Shown here piece by piece: positions 25,672 through 34,004 of a DNA stretch of 64,000 nucleotides; the stretch's first letter is position 1; each line of letters begins with the position of its first letter. Both the position numbers and the translations under genes were made by a program. Under the pieces are notes generated by a model. The model did not search any database. It was not told the DNA's origin and saw nothing but the letters and a program-made list of their open reading frames with translations. The DNA comes from Enterovibrio calviensis DSM 14347 (GTDB lineage: Bacteria > Pseudomonadota > Gammaproteobacteria > Enterobacterales > Vibrionaceae): positions 529,304 to 593,303 of the forward strand of contig NZ_KK211218.1 in assembly GCF_000621165.1 (NCBI RefSeq), given 5' to 3'.

Positions 25672-26332
25672 CGTTGTTATCGTCTTATGAAGTGCGGGGG
25701 AATGGAGTGGAGTTTGTCACGCTAAACCACTCAATGGATACTCGTTCAAGCGTACTAAAATAACGGGGTGCCGAATACCTTGAGTAGCGACATGGCGATC
25801 ACAAAACGTACAATTGATATCAATGCGCCTCTATCCGCCTATCCCTAGCGACATCCATTTACGACAATTCAAATGAGTAAACTTATCGCCCTAATTCAAG
25901 CACAATATGAACGTGCCAGAACTGTTCGGTCTGATACGAATATGGACAAAAACGGCTTGGACTGGCGTTCAAAACCCTTGGGCATGAATATGGAGAAGTA
26001 TCTTTAATTGCATGTGGAAATTTACTGAATATAACGACGCGGAATCAAAGCCAAATTACCGCTAACCATCTAAACATAATATTAACTGTAGATAGTTTTC
26101 ACTTTTGGAAAGATTACCCCTGCTTGATGATCGCTTGAAATACAAATTCCAAACGGGTTAAGTGACCTATCCTACGATGACAAAAAAATTAATTACATTT
26201 ACTTTCCACCATGAACAACTCACATCACGCATATATACTTAAAATCAATGAATATATTCTGAAGCGAAATAAAAAAACCTCCCCTCGTTTCCTTTTTACT
26301 AAGCACACCAACACACTAAAAAGGAAAACAAT
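25672..26332. other. 660-base gap; one doubtful 44-codon frame
   Basis: This gap holds the promoters of the divergent His-rich and nitrobindin-like genes. The frame 25873-26007 encodes 44 plausible-looking residues (starts MSKLIALIQAQYERARTV, ends MNMEKYL), but the ATG has no clear ribosome site, so it is only a candidate small gene. The 300 bases before 26333 are very AT-rich. No repeats or RNA genes were recognised. Confidence 0.35.
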
Positions 26333-26986
26333 ATGATCAAGAAAATCTGTCTGTCTGCTGCTTTAATGACTCTTCCATCACTCTCTGTGGCTGAGGAGTC
26401 AACCATTATCAACGGATTGGATTTTGGGCCTTTGGCTGGTTTGGTTGGAACATGGAAGAGTGTCGACACAGGTGGTGTTGATGTCGCCCCAGGACAAGAA
26501 GGTACTAAGCTGGGTAAAGGCGGCCCGTCAGTGAAGCCTTTTTATGAAATCATTACCTTCACTGCCGCAGCAGATGCAACAAATGCGAGCGACCAGTACC
26601 TTGTTTCGCTCTACTACGAGCAAGAGGTGTTCAAGAAAGAAGATAATGCCAAGTTCCATGACCAACGTGGCTACTTGATTTATGACAAGGTCAATCAGGT
26701 TGTTTATAACTCGTTTTGTGTACCACGCGCTGTTTGCATTGTGACCCAAGGCGAGGCTGGAGATAATATTCAATTTTCCACAGCAAAAGAGGGAATGGCG
26801 CAAAGCCAGTATATGTTAGAGAACGCAACAACATCTGATTTTAAGATGGTGTTAGATTTTTCTGAAAAAGATATTCTTCGATATACACAAACCACCAGCC
26901 TTAATATTTATGATAAGCCTTTTTCGCATACCGACTCTAGTACGTTAATGAAGATCTCCGAACCAAATAGCCCGAAGGTATACTAG
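26333..26986 (+). CDS. exported nitrobindin-like heme-binding beta-barrel protein
   Basis: The 217-residue product has a signal peptide (ICLSAALMTLPSLSVAEE). The mature protein matches the FABP-like/nitrobindin (THAP4 heme-binding) pattern: FGPLAGLVGTWKS, PFYEIITF, YYEQEVF and FHDQRGYLIYDK. Nitrobindins are usually cytoplasmic; a secretion signal here is less common. The heme-ligand His normally lies near the C-terminus. FSHTDSSTLMK contains the only late His, so heme binding is plausible but unproven. A strong AAGGAAAA site precedes the ATG. Single-gene unit. Confidence 0.75.
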   Translation: MIKKICLSAALMTLPSLSVAEESTIINGLDFGPLAGLVGTWKSVDTGGVDVAPGQEGTKLGKGGPSVKPFYEIITFTAAADATNASDQYLVSLYYEQEVFKKEDNAKFHDQRGYLIYDKVNQVVYNSFCVPRAVCIVTQGEAGDNIQFSTAKEGMAQSQYMLENATTSDFKMVLDFSEKDILRYTQTTSLNIYDKPFSHTDSSTLMKISEPNSPKVY

Positions 26987-27528
26987 TGGGTTCAAGCTGA
27001 GGGAATGCTAACCACTCATAGAAATTTAATTAAATAGTGAACGACATTGCCTTTTATCACCCTAAACGGTGAAGATCCTACAATATCCAGTCCGAAAATA
27101 GGCTGATACTTGTTATGAAGCCAGTAGGCATTCCCTGCTGGCTTTTTTATCCCCATCAAACACACGGCGAACACAATGTGAAACGCAGTGTTAGCAAGGC
27201 AGAGAATCAACTGATTACAGATGTGTGACTGGAGCTTTTGCCATTGGCTTCAGCATGGTCGAATGTTGGGTGATGCAAAAACAGTCTCGCCCAAATGCCA
27301 ACCTTTCATCCAACACTTTAGAGCCTAAACCCTCATACCTGCGCAAAGAGTCAGTTCATCAACAATACCGGCGGAAAGTATTGAAAATTGGAATGACGAG
27401 AATACATCAAAGCAGTGCAAGCAAATACAAACCTAGGCACATAAAAACCAGTAAATAACGCCTATAATCAAAATTATTATTAAGAGTGAAATTTTGGTTA
27501 ATGCCCATTTATATTTACTCAATGCACG
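26987..27528. other. 540-base gap with an intrinsic terminator
   Basis: At 27118-27148 AAGCCAGTAGG-CATTC-CCTGCTGGCTT is followed by T residues: a good plus-strand intrinsic terminator, 130 bases beyond the nitrobindin-like gene. The 77-codon frame at 27225-27458 has no family resemblance and was not accepted. A small RNA ending at the terminator is possible but no promoter was identified. Confidence 0.55.
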
Positions 27529-27588
27529 TATACCCAAGCAACCTGTAGATACTCGATTTCAGAGACCAACAGGTTGTTTGGGGATATA
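27529..27588. repeat. short derivative of the dispersed repeat
   Basis: This 60-base element has ends TATACCCAAGCAACCTGT and ACAGGTTGTTTGGGGATATA. The interior is reduced to about 22 bases compared with the copy at 18538-18669. The CTGT/ACAG change is matched on both arms, which keeps the stem paired. It lies 11 bases before the ORF start of the HTTM gene. Confidence 0.75.
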
Positions 27589-27599
27589 ACTAGTAAGCA

Positions 27600-29414
27600 A
27601 TGGAATTGTTGATGACTTCTTTTAAAACCGTATTCGGTATCGACTTACGTACTCTGGCTTTGTTCCGTATCGGTCTCGCCTTGATGATTTTGGTGGATTT
27701 AGTTAGCAGAGCTCGTGACATTGCTGCGTTCTACACGGATGACGGGCTGCTGAGTCGCACGGCCTCCATGGCACTTTCCTCAGATTTTCGACTTTCACTG
27801 TATTGGATGAATGGCAGTGAATGGTTCGTCACCTTACTCTTTGTGATTGCTGCGCTGGTTGCTCTCCTGCTCCTCTTTGGCTACAAATCCCGAACCATGG
27901 CGTTTATTAGTTGGATTTTTCTTTTCTCCATCGTTAACCGAAACAGCGTGATTGTAAGCGGCGGTGACGTATTGTTGGTGATTATGTGTTTTTGGGCAAT
28001 CCTTCTGCCCATTGGCGCAAGATTCTCAATAGATAGTTCGTTGAATCGTCGATACAAAGCAGACGAAAACGCAATACCTCAGGACCACAGATACTTTTCA
28101 GTTGTCTCGGTCGCCGTTCTTCTTCAGGTCATGTATCTGTATTTTTTCACCGCATTATTAAAAACGTCTGATGACTGGCAAGTCACCATGGATGCCGCAT
28201 ACTACGCCGTCCATATCGAACAACTCGCCACCGTGTTTGCCATTTGGATGAGAGATTTTCCTGCGCTTCTGACCTTTGGTACTTACTTTGTCTGGTATCT
28301 AGAAATCATTGCGATATTTCTGGTTTTCTCTCCTATCTTCCACGTTCAATTGCGATTGTTCACACTTGCATTGTTGATCGTCATGCACAGCGCCTTCTTC
28401 TTTTCTCTTCACATCGTGCTTTTCCCGTTTATCGACTTTATGTCACTGAGCTTACTCATTCCGAGCGTGTGTTGGGACTGGTTAGCCAAATTCAATACCA
28501 AACCTAAACGGAAAGACATCGTCATTTACTATGATGAAGGCTGTGGGTTCTGCAAGAAAACCTGCTTAATACTCCGAAATTTTCTTCTTCCCGACAGCGT
28601 GAAGATACACCCTGCACAGCAGTATCCAGACATTTACCCAATCATGGAAAAGGAAAACAGCTGGGTGCTTTGTGACCATCAAGGCGGCTTGCATACTCAC
28701 TGGAATGGCGTTCAATACCTGTTTAGGGTGTCGCTACTTTTTAGACCCATCGGCGTTGTCATGGGATGGAAGCCCCTATTAGGAGTTGGAAATAAACTCT
28801 ATCGTTGGATCGCAGATAACCGAGACATGATGGGGCGAATAACTGAACGTTTTCTGCCTTATAACGACCAAAAAGATCGTGCTGGTTACGTAGAAAATTG
28901 CGTGGCCTTGGGTGCACTTTATATTGTGACGTACTACAACGTTAGCGGTGTTCAACAGTTTCATGTGAAGCGGCCGCAACACGTCTCGATACCCGCTAAA
29001 GTACTTCGCATTGATCAACACTGGGGGATGTTTGCTCCATCACCCCTAAAATTATCTTTGATGCCGGTCATCGAAGGTAAAACCCGAGGTAACGAGGTGG
29101 TTGATGTTTGGAATATGAGCTTTGCCCCACCTAGCCGAGTGATACCTGAACTTCTATCGGCTGAGTTCAAAAATTATCGCTGGCGCAAATACTTTGGAAG
29201 GTTACATTCAAATCGAGACAAGAAAGTACTCGCAGGTTATGGCGGCTATTTATGCCAACAATGGAACAACCAAGTGTTACCCAAAGACAAACAGTTGGCT
29301 TCTTTCACAATCGAGTTTGAACGACTGAGAACCATGCCAAACTATAAGCCACGTAGACCCTCAAAAGTCAGAGTGTGGACGCATTGGTGCTTCAAAGAAT
29401 ACGCAAAAAAATAA
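27600..29414 (+). CDS. HTTM-domain membrane protein fused to a DCC (DUF393) thiol-disulfide domain
   Basis: The 604-residue product has three parts. Residues 1-290: HTTM (vitamin K-dependent carboxylase-like) membrane domain with several hydrophobic helices, beginning DLRTLALFRIGLALMILVDL. About residues 300-420: DCC/DUF393 domain with the thioredoxin-like motif IVIYYDEGCGFCKKTC, where CxxC should be redox-active. The remaining 180 residues are an HTTM-associated C-terminal domain. HTTM and DCC proteins are often separate neighbours; here they are one polypeptide. A second Met at 27612 is an alternative start. Stand-alone gene; function of bacterial HTTM proteins is poorly known. Confidence 0.85.
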   Translation: MELLMTSFKTVFGIDLRTLALFRIGLALMILVDLVSRARDIAAFYTDDGLLSRTASMALSSDFRLSLYWMNGSEWFVTLLFVIAALVALLLLFGYKSRTMAFISWIFLFSIVNRNSVIVSGGDVLLVIMCFWAILLPIGARFSIDSSLNRRYKADENAIPQDHRYFSVVSVAVLLQVMYLYFFTALLKTSDDWQVTMDAAYYAVHIEQLATVFAIWMRDFPALLTFGTYFVWYLEIIAIFLVFSPIFHVQLRLFTLALLIVMHSAFFFSLHIVLFPFIDFMSLSLLIPSVCWDWLAKFNTKPKRKDIVIYYDEGCGFCKKTCLILRNFLLPDSVKIHPAQQYPDIYPIMEKENSWVLCDHQGGLHTHWNGVQYLFRVSLLFRPIGVVMGWKPLLGVGNKLYRWIADNRDMMGRITERFLPYNDQKDRAGYVENCVALGALYIVTYYNVSGVQQFHVKRPQHVSIPAKVLRIDQHWGMFAPSPLKLSLMPVIEGKTRGNEVVDVWNMSFAPPSRVIPELLSAEFKNYRWRKYFGRLHSNRDKKVLAGYGGYLCQQWNNQVLPKDKQLASFTIEFERLRTMPNYKPRRPSKVRVWTHWCFKEYAKK

Positions 29415-29506
29415 GTTAGTCCGATACGACAATGTATCACTGTTAACTGTGCGTGCCGATGCAATGCCTTGGTCACCCCATTGCATCGATAGCAATAAAA
29501 GCACTG

Positions 29507-29752
29507 TTATAGTAAGAGCCGATTACTTGCATCCAATTTAAAAAAGCAGCCAAGAAACTGGCCAGATTCGACTAAACAAAACAACTTAGCGATGTTGTGA
29601 TGAACCTGAACGCCTTCATAGAGAAGCTCTTTGTTCAGCGGATTATCGATAGGTACCCCAGCATCCCGTAAAAGAAACATATGACCAAAGCGATCCCTGA
29701 TCGTTACACCGTTCCATTTTTCTCGTAAAACGCTCAGGTTGTCACTCAGACC
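29507..29752 (-). pseudogene. possible 5'-truncated gene remnant ending at a dispersed repeat
   Basis: The open frame reads SDNLSVLREKWNGVTIRDRF, then GHMFLLRDAGVPIDNPLN, and looks protein-like, but no start codon with a ribosome site is present. The frame continues upstream only into the repeat at 29753-29800. It may be the 3' end of an older gene whose beginning was lost when the repeat arrived. No family recognised. Confidence 0.3.
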
Positions 29753-29800
29753 TATGCCCAAGTAACCTGAAGATGCTCGATTTCAGAGGCCATCAAAACG
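29753..29800 (+). repeat. copy of dispersed repeat (left end)
   Basis: TATGCCCAAGTAACCTGAAG is followed by ATGCTCGATTTCAGAGGCCA, nearly identical to the left half of the element at 18538. The right inverted end is missing. It lies at the upstream border of the peptide gene cluster. Confidence 0.75.
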
Positions 29801-30100
29801 TTAAAGATAAGCCAAACACCATAACAACAAATGATGAATGAATGGGACGCCAATGAGAAATTAATGAACAATGATGCAGAGGTTAATTAAGAACGAATGA
29901 TAAAAATTATTTAACCTCTTCTTAAATAAAAGACAAAGCAATCATTTTATCAAATTTATTAGCACACCCTAACCCTACAACTGGTTAAGGTTTGACTTTC
30001 AAAAAAACCCCCACAACAATAGTGTGGTATATTATTTAGTTACTAAATATATACATAGATTAATTACGTCAATAATTGGCTTTGTCACGAAAAGGAAAAG
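29801..30100. promoter_or_regulatory. AT-rich leader upstream of the peptide gene cluster
   Basis: This very AT-rich stretch of 300 bases has no gene. Possible promoter pieces are TTGACT near 29992, TATATT near 30028 and a small inverted repeat CCACA/TGTGG at about 30011-30027. The spacing of the first two is too long for a standard sigma-70 promoter, so the exact promoter is unclear. Confidence 0.35.
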
Positions 30101-30217
30101 ATGATGAAAAAAATAAAATTTGTTGCGAAAAAGGGACCTGTTTTAGCCACGAAGAAAAAAGATCCTACTCATCCCCCTACGCCACCTAATCCAGGCCCTT
30201 GTTGTGGAACACCATAG
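30101..30217 (+). CDS. candidate ribosomal peptide (RiPP) precursor, 38 residues
   Basis: The short gene starts ATGATG at 30101 after AAGGAAAAG, a good ribosome site. The N-terminal half is basic (MKKIKFVAKKGPV, then TKKKD: about ten Lys in 20 residues). The C-terminal half is Pro-rich and ends PPNPGPCCGTP. It has no hydrophobic signal peptide. It is followed 46 bases later by an ABC exporter gene and a peptide-export operon, and converging genes encode an acyl carrier protein, ketosynthase and two GNAT acyltransferases. It is therefore the obvious candidate precursor of a modified, possibly lysine-acylated peptide. This is inference: no homologous precursor family is recognised, and leader/core border is unknown. 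Confidence 0.6.
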   Translation: MMKKIKFVAKKGPVLATKKKDPTHPPTPPNPGPCCGTP

Positions 30218-30218
30218 T

Positions 30219-30279
30219 ACGCCTTAAAAAAACTAGTAGGCGTTTAAAACATTAAATTAGGGGATGATGTACCATCCCC
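30219..30279 (+). terminator. two hairpins between the peptide gene and the exporter; the second resembles an attenuator
   Basis: The first hairpin pairs ACGCCT (30219-30224) with AGGCGT (30238-30243). The second is GGGGATG-ATGTAC-CATCCCC (30260-30279), followed by ATTTTATATC. It would partly stop transcription, giving more peptide than transporter mRNA. It also buries the first possible ATGs of the exporter gene. Confidence 0.5.
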
Positions 30280-30302
30280 ATTTTATATCACTATTTGGGG
30301 AA

Positions 30303-32030
30303 ATGGACTTTCCTCTGCACCCGGATCGGACTGTGACCCGAAATTATTACTTATATAACCTCATCTACAAAAAAAGAAAATATCATTCTTTATCTTTTCT
30401 ACTGTTAGCTTTATTGCTAACAGCGTTTCAAGCGCCACTGCCCTACCTGTCTGGGCATCTCATCGACCAAGTACTCCCTAGCGCAGACTCTGAGTTACTT
30501 CTGAAGACCGTTTTATTGCTCGCAACTCTTTATAGCGGTTACTTAGTGCTTAGTTATGTTAACGCACGATTTCGCTTGAAAGTACGCGAAGAGATCATGA
30601 TTGATTTTAACCAGGATGTGATTAAAAGCATACTGGGTTTGAATTATAACCAGCGGTTAAAAATCAACAACGGTGACCTACTCTCTAGAGTTACAAGGGA
30701 TATAGACCAGTTCGAAGTCATTATGCCTTATGGGTTATCAAGCGCGATCCATCATTTCGTCTTGTCGCTCGTTTTATTAGTGATCGTTTTTTTCATGAAT
30801 TGGCAATTAAGTGCCATTCTTCTTGTCCTGCTGCCTGCTGCCATCCTTGTTTACATGAAATTTGATGGCGCTCTATGGTCATCGTCTAAAGAAGAAACGG
30901 ATGCATCCGCAAAAAAGTTTACTGTCGTACAAGAAACCATTGAAGCTGACGCAGAAATAAAAACATACGATGCAGAAAATTTCTTTTTGATTCATTGCCG
31001 AAAATCCGTTGAAAACTTAGAACGCAAACGCTTCACTCGACAGTTATATGATACCAAAGTGAGCATGATCATTATGGGAATTCCCATGATAGCTATGGTC
31101 ATTATTTGGTATCTTGGTGGTGCCATGGTCATTGAAGAACAACTGACTGTTGGCTTGATCATCACCTACACAGCTACACTCAACTTGATGGTGCCCTCAC
31201 TGATTAGGATCATTGAGTTTGCATCAAGCATCCCCAATGAATTGACCGCGTTAATGCGTGTCAAAGAATTGTCTGATTTAGCGCAGAAACAATCTCAGCA
31301 ACGTATTACCGATAGCGTTGAGCCCAACATAGAACGATCAACCGCCATTGAGTCGATGACGTTAGTGGGCATGAGTTTTTCCTACCAACGCGACTACCCT
31401 TTATTCACCAACCTAGACTTGGCTTTCAAAAAAGGTCAGGCACATTTGATTAACGGCGGCAACGGTGCGGGAAAATCAACGTTGCTGACCATTCTAAGTG
31501 GAGAGCTCAAACCTCAATCAGGGCACATCGCACTCGACACTATTCACTTAAACACCCTACCTAGTCGATCTCAGTGGATTTCCATGGTGCCGCAAAAAAT
31601 CCATATTATTTCAGACTCTATTCGTAACAACGTGACGTTTGGCATGGACGTTGAGCCAAAACAGATTCAAGCAGCGTTATCTCTAGTAGGTCTGGATAAG
31701 TGGGTTGAGCGCCTGGACCAAGGCATTGATCATGTCATTAAAGACGCGCATTCAGAGCTATCAGGAGGCCAAGTTCAGAAATTAGGCCTCGCTCGTGCCT
31801 TGCTACGCGATACACCTATTTTGCTAATGGACGAGCCCACGAACAACTTAGACAGTGAAGCGGTAACCTTGCTCATTGATGTTATTCGTTCTCAAAAGCA
31901 GTCAAAGATTGTGGTGATTGTAAGCCATGATGATCGCCTATTTGATGCGGTCGATCGCGTCGTTTATCTCGAGAATGACAGCTTAAGTAACGCGACTCGC
32001 GTGACTGAAACGGTGACCAAAGAAGGTTAG
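30303..32030 (+). CDS. type-1 ABC exporter (membrane domain fused to ATPase), no peptidase domain
   Basis: The product is 575 residues from ATG 30303, which has GGGG just before it; ATGs at 30264/30267 lie in a hairpin and would add 13 residues. The membrane domain of about six helices (residues 30-300) is followed by an ATPase with Walker A NGGNGAGKST, signature SELSGGQVQKLGLARAL, Walker B ILLMDEPTNNLD and H-loop VSHDD. The C39 peptidase domain of bacteriocin exporters is absent, so leader removal, if any, must occur elsewhere. Its place right after the small peptide gene makes it the likely peptide exporter. Confidence 0.9.
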   Translation: MDFPLHPDRTVTRNYYLYNLIYKKRKYHSLSFLLLALLLTAFQAPLPYLSGHLIDQVLPSADSELLLKTVLLLATLYSGYLVLSYVNARFRLKVREEIMIDFNQDVIKSILGLNYNQRLKINNGDLLSRVTRDIDQFEVIMPYGLSSAIHHFVLSLVLLVIVFFMNWQLSAILLVLLPAAILVYMKFDGALWSSSKEETDASAKKFTVVQETIEADAEIKTYDAENFFLIHCRKSVENLERKRFTRQLYDTKVSMIIMGIPMIAMVIIWYLGGAMVIEEQLTVGLIITYTATLNLMVPSLIRIIEFASSIPNELTALMRVKELSDLAQKQSQQRITDSVEPNIERSTAIESMTLVGMSFSYQRDYPLFTNLDLAFKKGQAHLINGGNGAGKSTLLTILSGELKPQSGHIALDTIHLNTLPSRSQWISMVPQKIHIISDSIRNNVTFGMDVEPKQIQAALSLVGLDKWVERLDQGIDHVIKDAHSELSGGQVQKLGLARALLRDTPILLMDEPTNNLDSEAVTLLIDVIRSQKQSKIVVIVSHDDRLFDAVDRVVYLENDSLSNATRVTETVTKEG

Positions 32031-32218
32031 CCAAGCGAAGGTTCGTTTATTTGGGTAACGTCATCAGTTTTTACGCGCCGATACATACTGAATGTTTAAG
32101 CGAAACTGAGACTTATCTTCAACACTCGAAGGGATATACTCCCAGAGCGATCTCTTAAATATATAAGAGTGAAATGAGCTGACGTCTTCATGATTTTTGA
32201 AAGATTAGGGATAGAGAA

Positions 32219-33355
32219 TTGAGAGCACCTCTTATGACATTGAAGCAGTCTGGTAGGCAATCCATTAGAGGCTATTTTAAGAGCATATTCGCTATCGTTG
32301 TTTTGGTTTTCGCAGCGACTGCTGGCTACTTTTTCTATGAAAAACCACCGCTCAGTGTTTCAGGTGTGCAATTACAACGCAACGATATGGCCTATATCAT
32401 TCGCGTAACGGGTGAGGTTATCAATGATCGCACCGTATCTCTAACGGCGTTGGTTAATGGGCGCGTTGAGGAGGTCAATGTTGCTCGCGGCGATCTGGTG
32501 AAAAAGGATGACACTCTGGCTTCCATGGATAGCCGCGCATCCATTACCCGACTCCAACGCGCAAAAGCCGTCGTTCAGCAAGAAACGGTGCGTTTGAAAG
32601 AGCAGCAGCAGCGCTACAACAGAATTTCAGAGCTATCGGGTAGAAAGCTCGTCTCCGTGGAAGCGCTAGATCAGGTTAGATTTGAAGTAGAAACAGCGCG
32701 TGCAGCCGTTGCTATTGCCCAAGCAGACGCCCAAATGAGTGCGCTTGAACAAGATTGGCAGAAGCTCAATGCCCCCTTTGATGCCGTCATCATTGATAAA
32801 TGGACGGAATCTGGACAATGGGTTGAAGCAGGAACGGAACTCTTCGAACTCGTTGCGATTGAGGGATGGGAAATTGAAGCCAATTTAGATGCCGTAGACA
32901 GTGGACGGATTAATGTTGGTCAGACGGTTAACGTCTCGTCTGATGCCTTTCCCGACCTAGAATGGCAAACCCAAATTCACTGGATTGGCCCCGCAATCGA
33001 ACGGACCGCTCAACGGTATCTCAATACATTTCCCGTGCGCATGGGATTGGGATCTGATGCCCCCGAACTGCTGCTGGGACAGCAACTCGATATTGAAATA
33101 GTCATAGAAGAACGTGGCAATGTCCTCAGCCTGCCTTATAGCGCATTGCGTGAGCGCGAACCTGGCGTCTTTGAAGTCGCGCTGATAGAGCAAGGCGTCA
33201 TTCGCTTGCAACCTGTCGAATCAGGATTAGAGACAGACACACATGTTGAGATAATTAGTGGCATTCAAGAGGGGCAACGGGTTGTCTTGTTTGATGGCGG
33301 ATATCTTGAAAATGGGCGTGCAGCAAGGTTTATAGTCAAAGATGATCACCATTAA
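32219..33355 (+). CDS. HlyD/MacA-type periplasmic adaptor protein
   Basis: The 378-residue product has an N-terminal membrane segment (about 23-42, IFAIVVLVFAATAGYFFYEK). It continues with a biotinyl-lipoyl-like half (GRVEEVNVARGDLVKKDDTL), a coiled-coil hairpin (residues 110-165), the second half-lipoyl and beta-barrel domains. It overlaps the next ATPase gene by 14 bases. The start is TTG at 32219 or ATG at 32234. It would link the inner-membrane exporter to an outer-membrane channel such as TolC, which is not encoded here. It differs from MacA mainly by its short sequence after the barrel domain. Confidence 0.9.
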   Translation: MRAPLMTLKQSGRQSIRGYFKSIFAIVVLVFAATAGYFFYEKPPLSVSGVQLQRNDMAYIIRVTGEVINDRTVSLTALVNGRVEEVNVARGDLVKKDDTLASMDSRASITRLQRAKAVVQQETVRLKEQQQRYNRISELSGRKLVSVEALDQVRFEVETARAAVAIAQADAQMSALEQDWQKLNAPFDAVIIDKWTESGQWVEAGTELFELVAIEGWEIEANLDAVDSGRINVGQTVNVSSDAFPDLEWQTQIHWIGPAIERTAQRYLNTFPVRMGLGSDAPELLLGQQLDIEIVIEERGNVLSLPYSALREREPGVFEVALIEQGVIRLQPVESGLETDTHVEIISGIQEGQRVVLFDGGYLENGRAARFIVKDDHH

Positions 33356-34004
33356 ATCGTTGCAAAAATCCTATTTCCGCGGCGACAACACACTACCCGT
33401 CATACAGGATGTCGACCTGACGATAGAACAGGGAGAGTTTGTTGCGATCATGGGCGCGTCCGGCTCAGGAAAAAGCACCCTACTCAACATTATTGGCTGT
33501 TTAGATAACGCGGATTCAGGTACCTACCACTTAGACGGCACCGCTGTGCATCAGGCAGACGACGATGGACTTGCCACGCTTCGCTCTTCGTTGATTGGCA
33601 CCATATTTCAATCTTTTAATTTGCTATCACGCCGTGATGCATTAGCAAATGTCATGCTGCCATTGGTGTATCAGAGCACCCCACCCTCGAAGCGGCAAGC
33701 GCTTGCTTTGGCTGCTCTTGAACGAGTCGGTCTGGCCGATCGTGCCACGCATTTACCCAATCAACTTTCAGGTGGTCAGCAACAACGCGTAGCCATTGCT
33801 CGCGCGCTGGTTAACAAACCCAAATTGCTGATTGCAGATGAACCCACAGGCGCTTTAGACAGCAACACAGGATTGCAGGTTATGGCGTTATTTAAAGAAC
33901 TGCATGCTGAAGGTCACACCATTGTCATGGTCACTCACGATGCCCATTTGGCCGAGAATGCCGACAGAATCGTGCATATGCGAGACGGCAGGATAGTGAT
34001 ATGA
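33342..34004 (+). CDS. MacB/LolD-type ABC ATPase
   Basis: The 220-residue stand-alone ATPase has Walker [17 protein letters not shown], signature LSGGQQQRVAIARAL, Walker B LLIADEPTGALD and H-loop VTHD. This is the class that drives FtsX-type permeases. The gene overlaps the permease gene by 4 bases (ATGA) and the adaptor gene by 14, so the three form one tripartite export unit. MacAB-type pumps often export or give resistance to peptides and lipopeptides. Confidence 0.93.
   Translation: MITIKSLQKSYFRGDNTLPVIQDVDLTIEQGEFVAIMGASGSGKSTLLNIIGCLDNADSGTYHLDGTAVHQADDDGLATLRSSLIGTIFQSFNLLSRRDALANVMLPLVYQSTPPSKRQALALAALERVGLADRATHLPNQLSGGQQQRVAIARALVNKPKLLIADEPTGALDSNTGLQVMALFKELHAEGHTIVMVTHDAHLAENADRIVHMRDGRIVI

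Noticed and set aside
27225..27458. 77-codon plus-strand frame in the gap before the HTTM gene
   Set aside because: Composition is not protein-like after the first 15 residues, no ribosome site, no recognised family.
30303..32030. Possibility that the exporter is a bacteriocin transporter with a C39 leader peptidase
   Set aside because: The N-terminus lacks the peptidase domain; only about 25 residues precede the first membrane helix.
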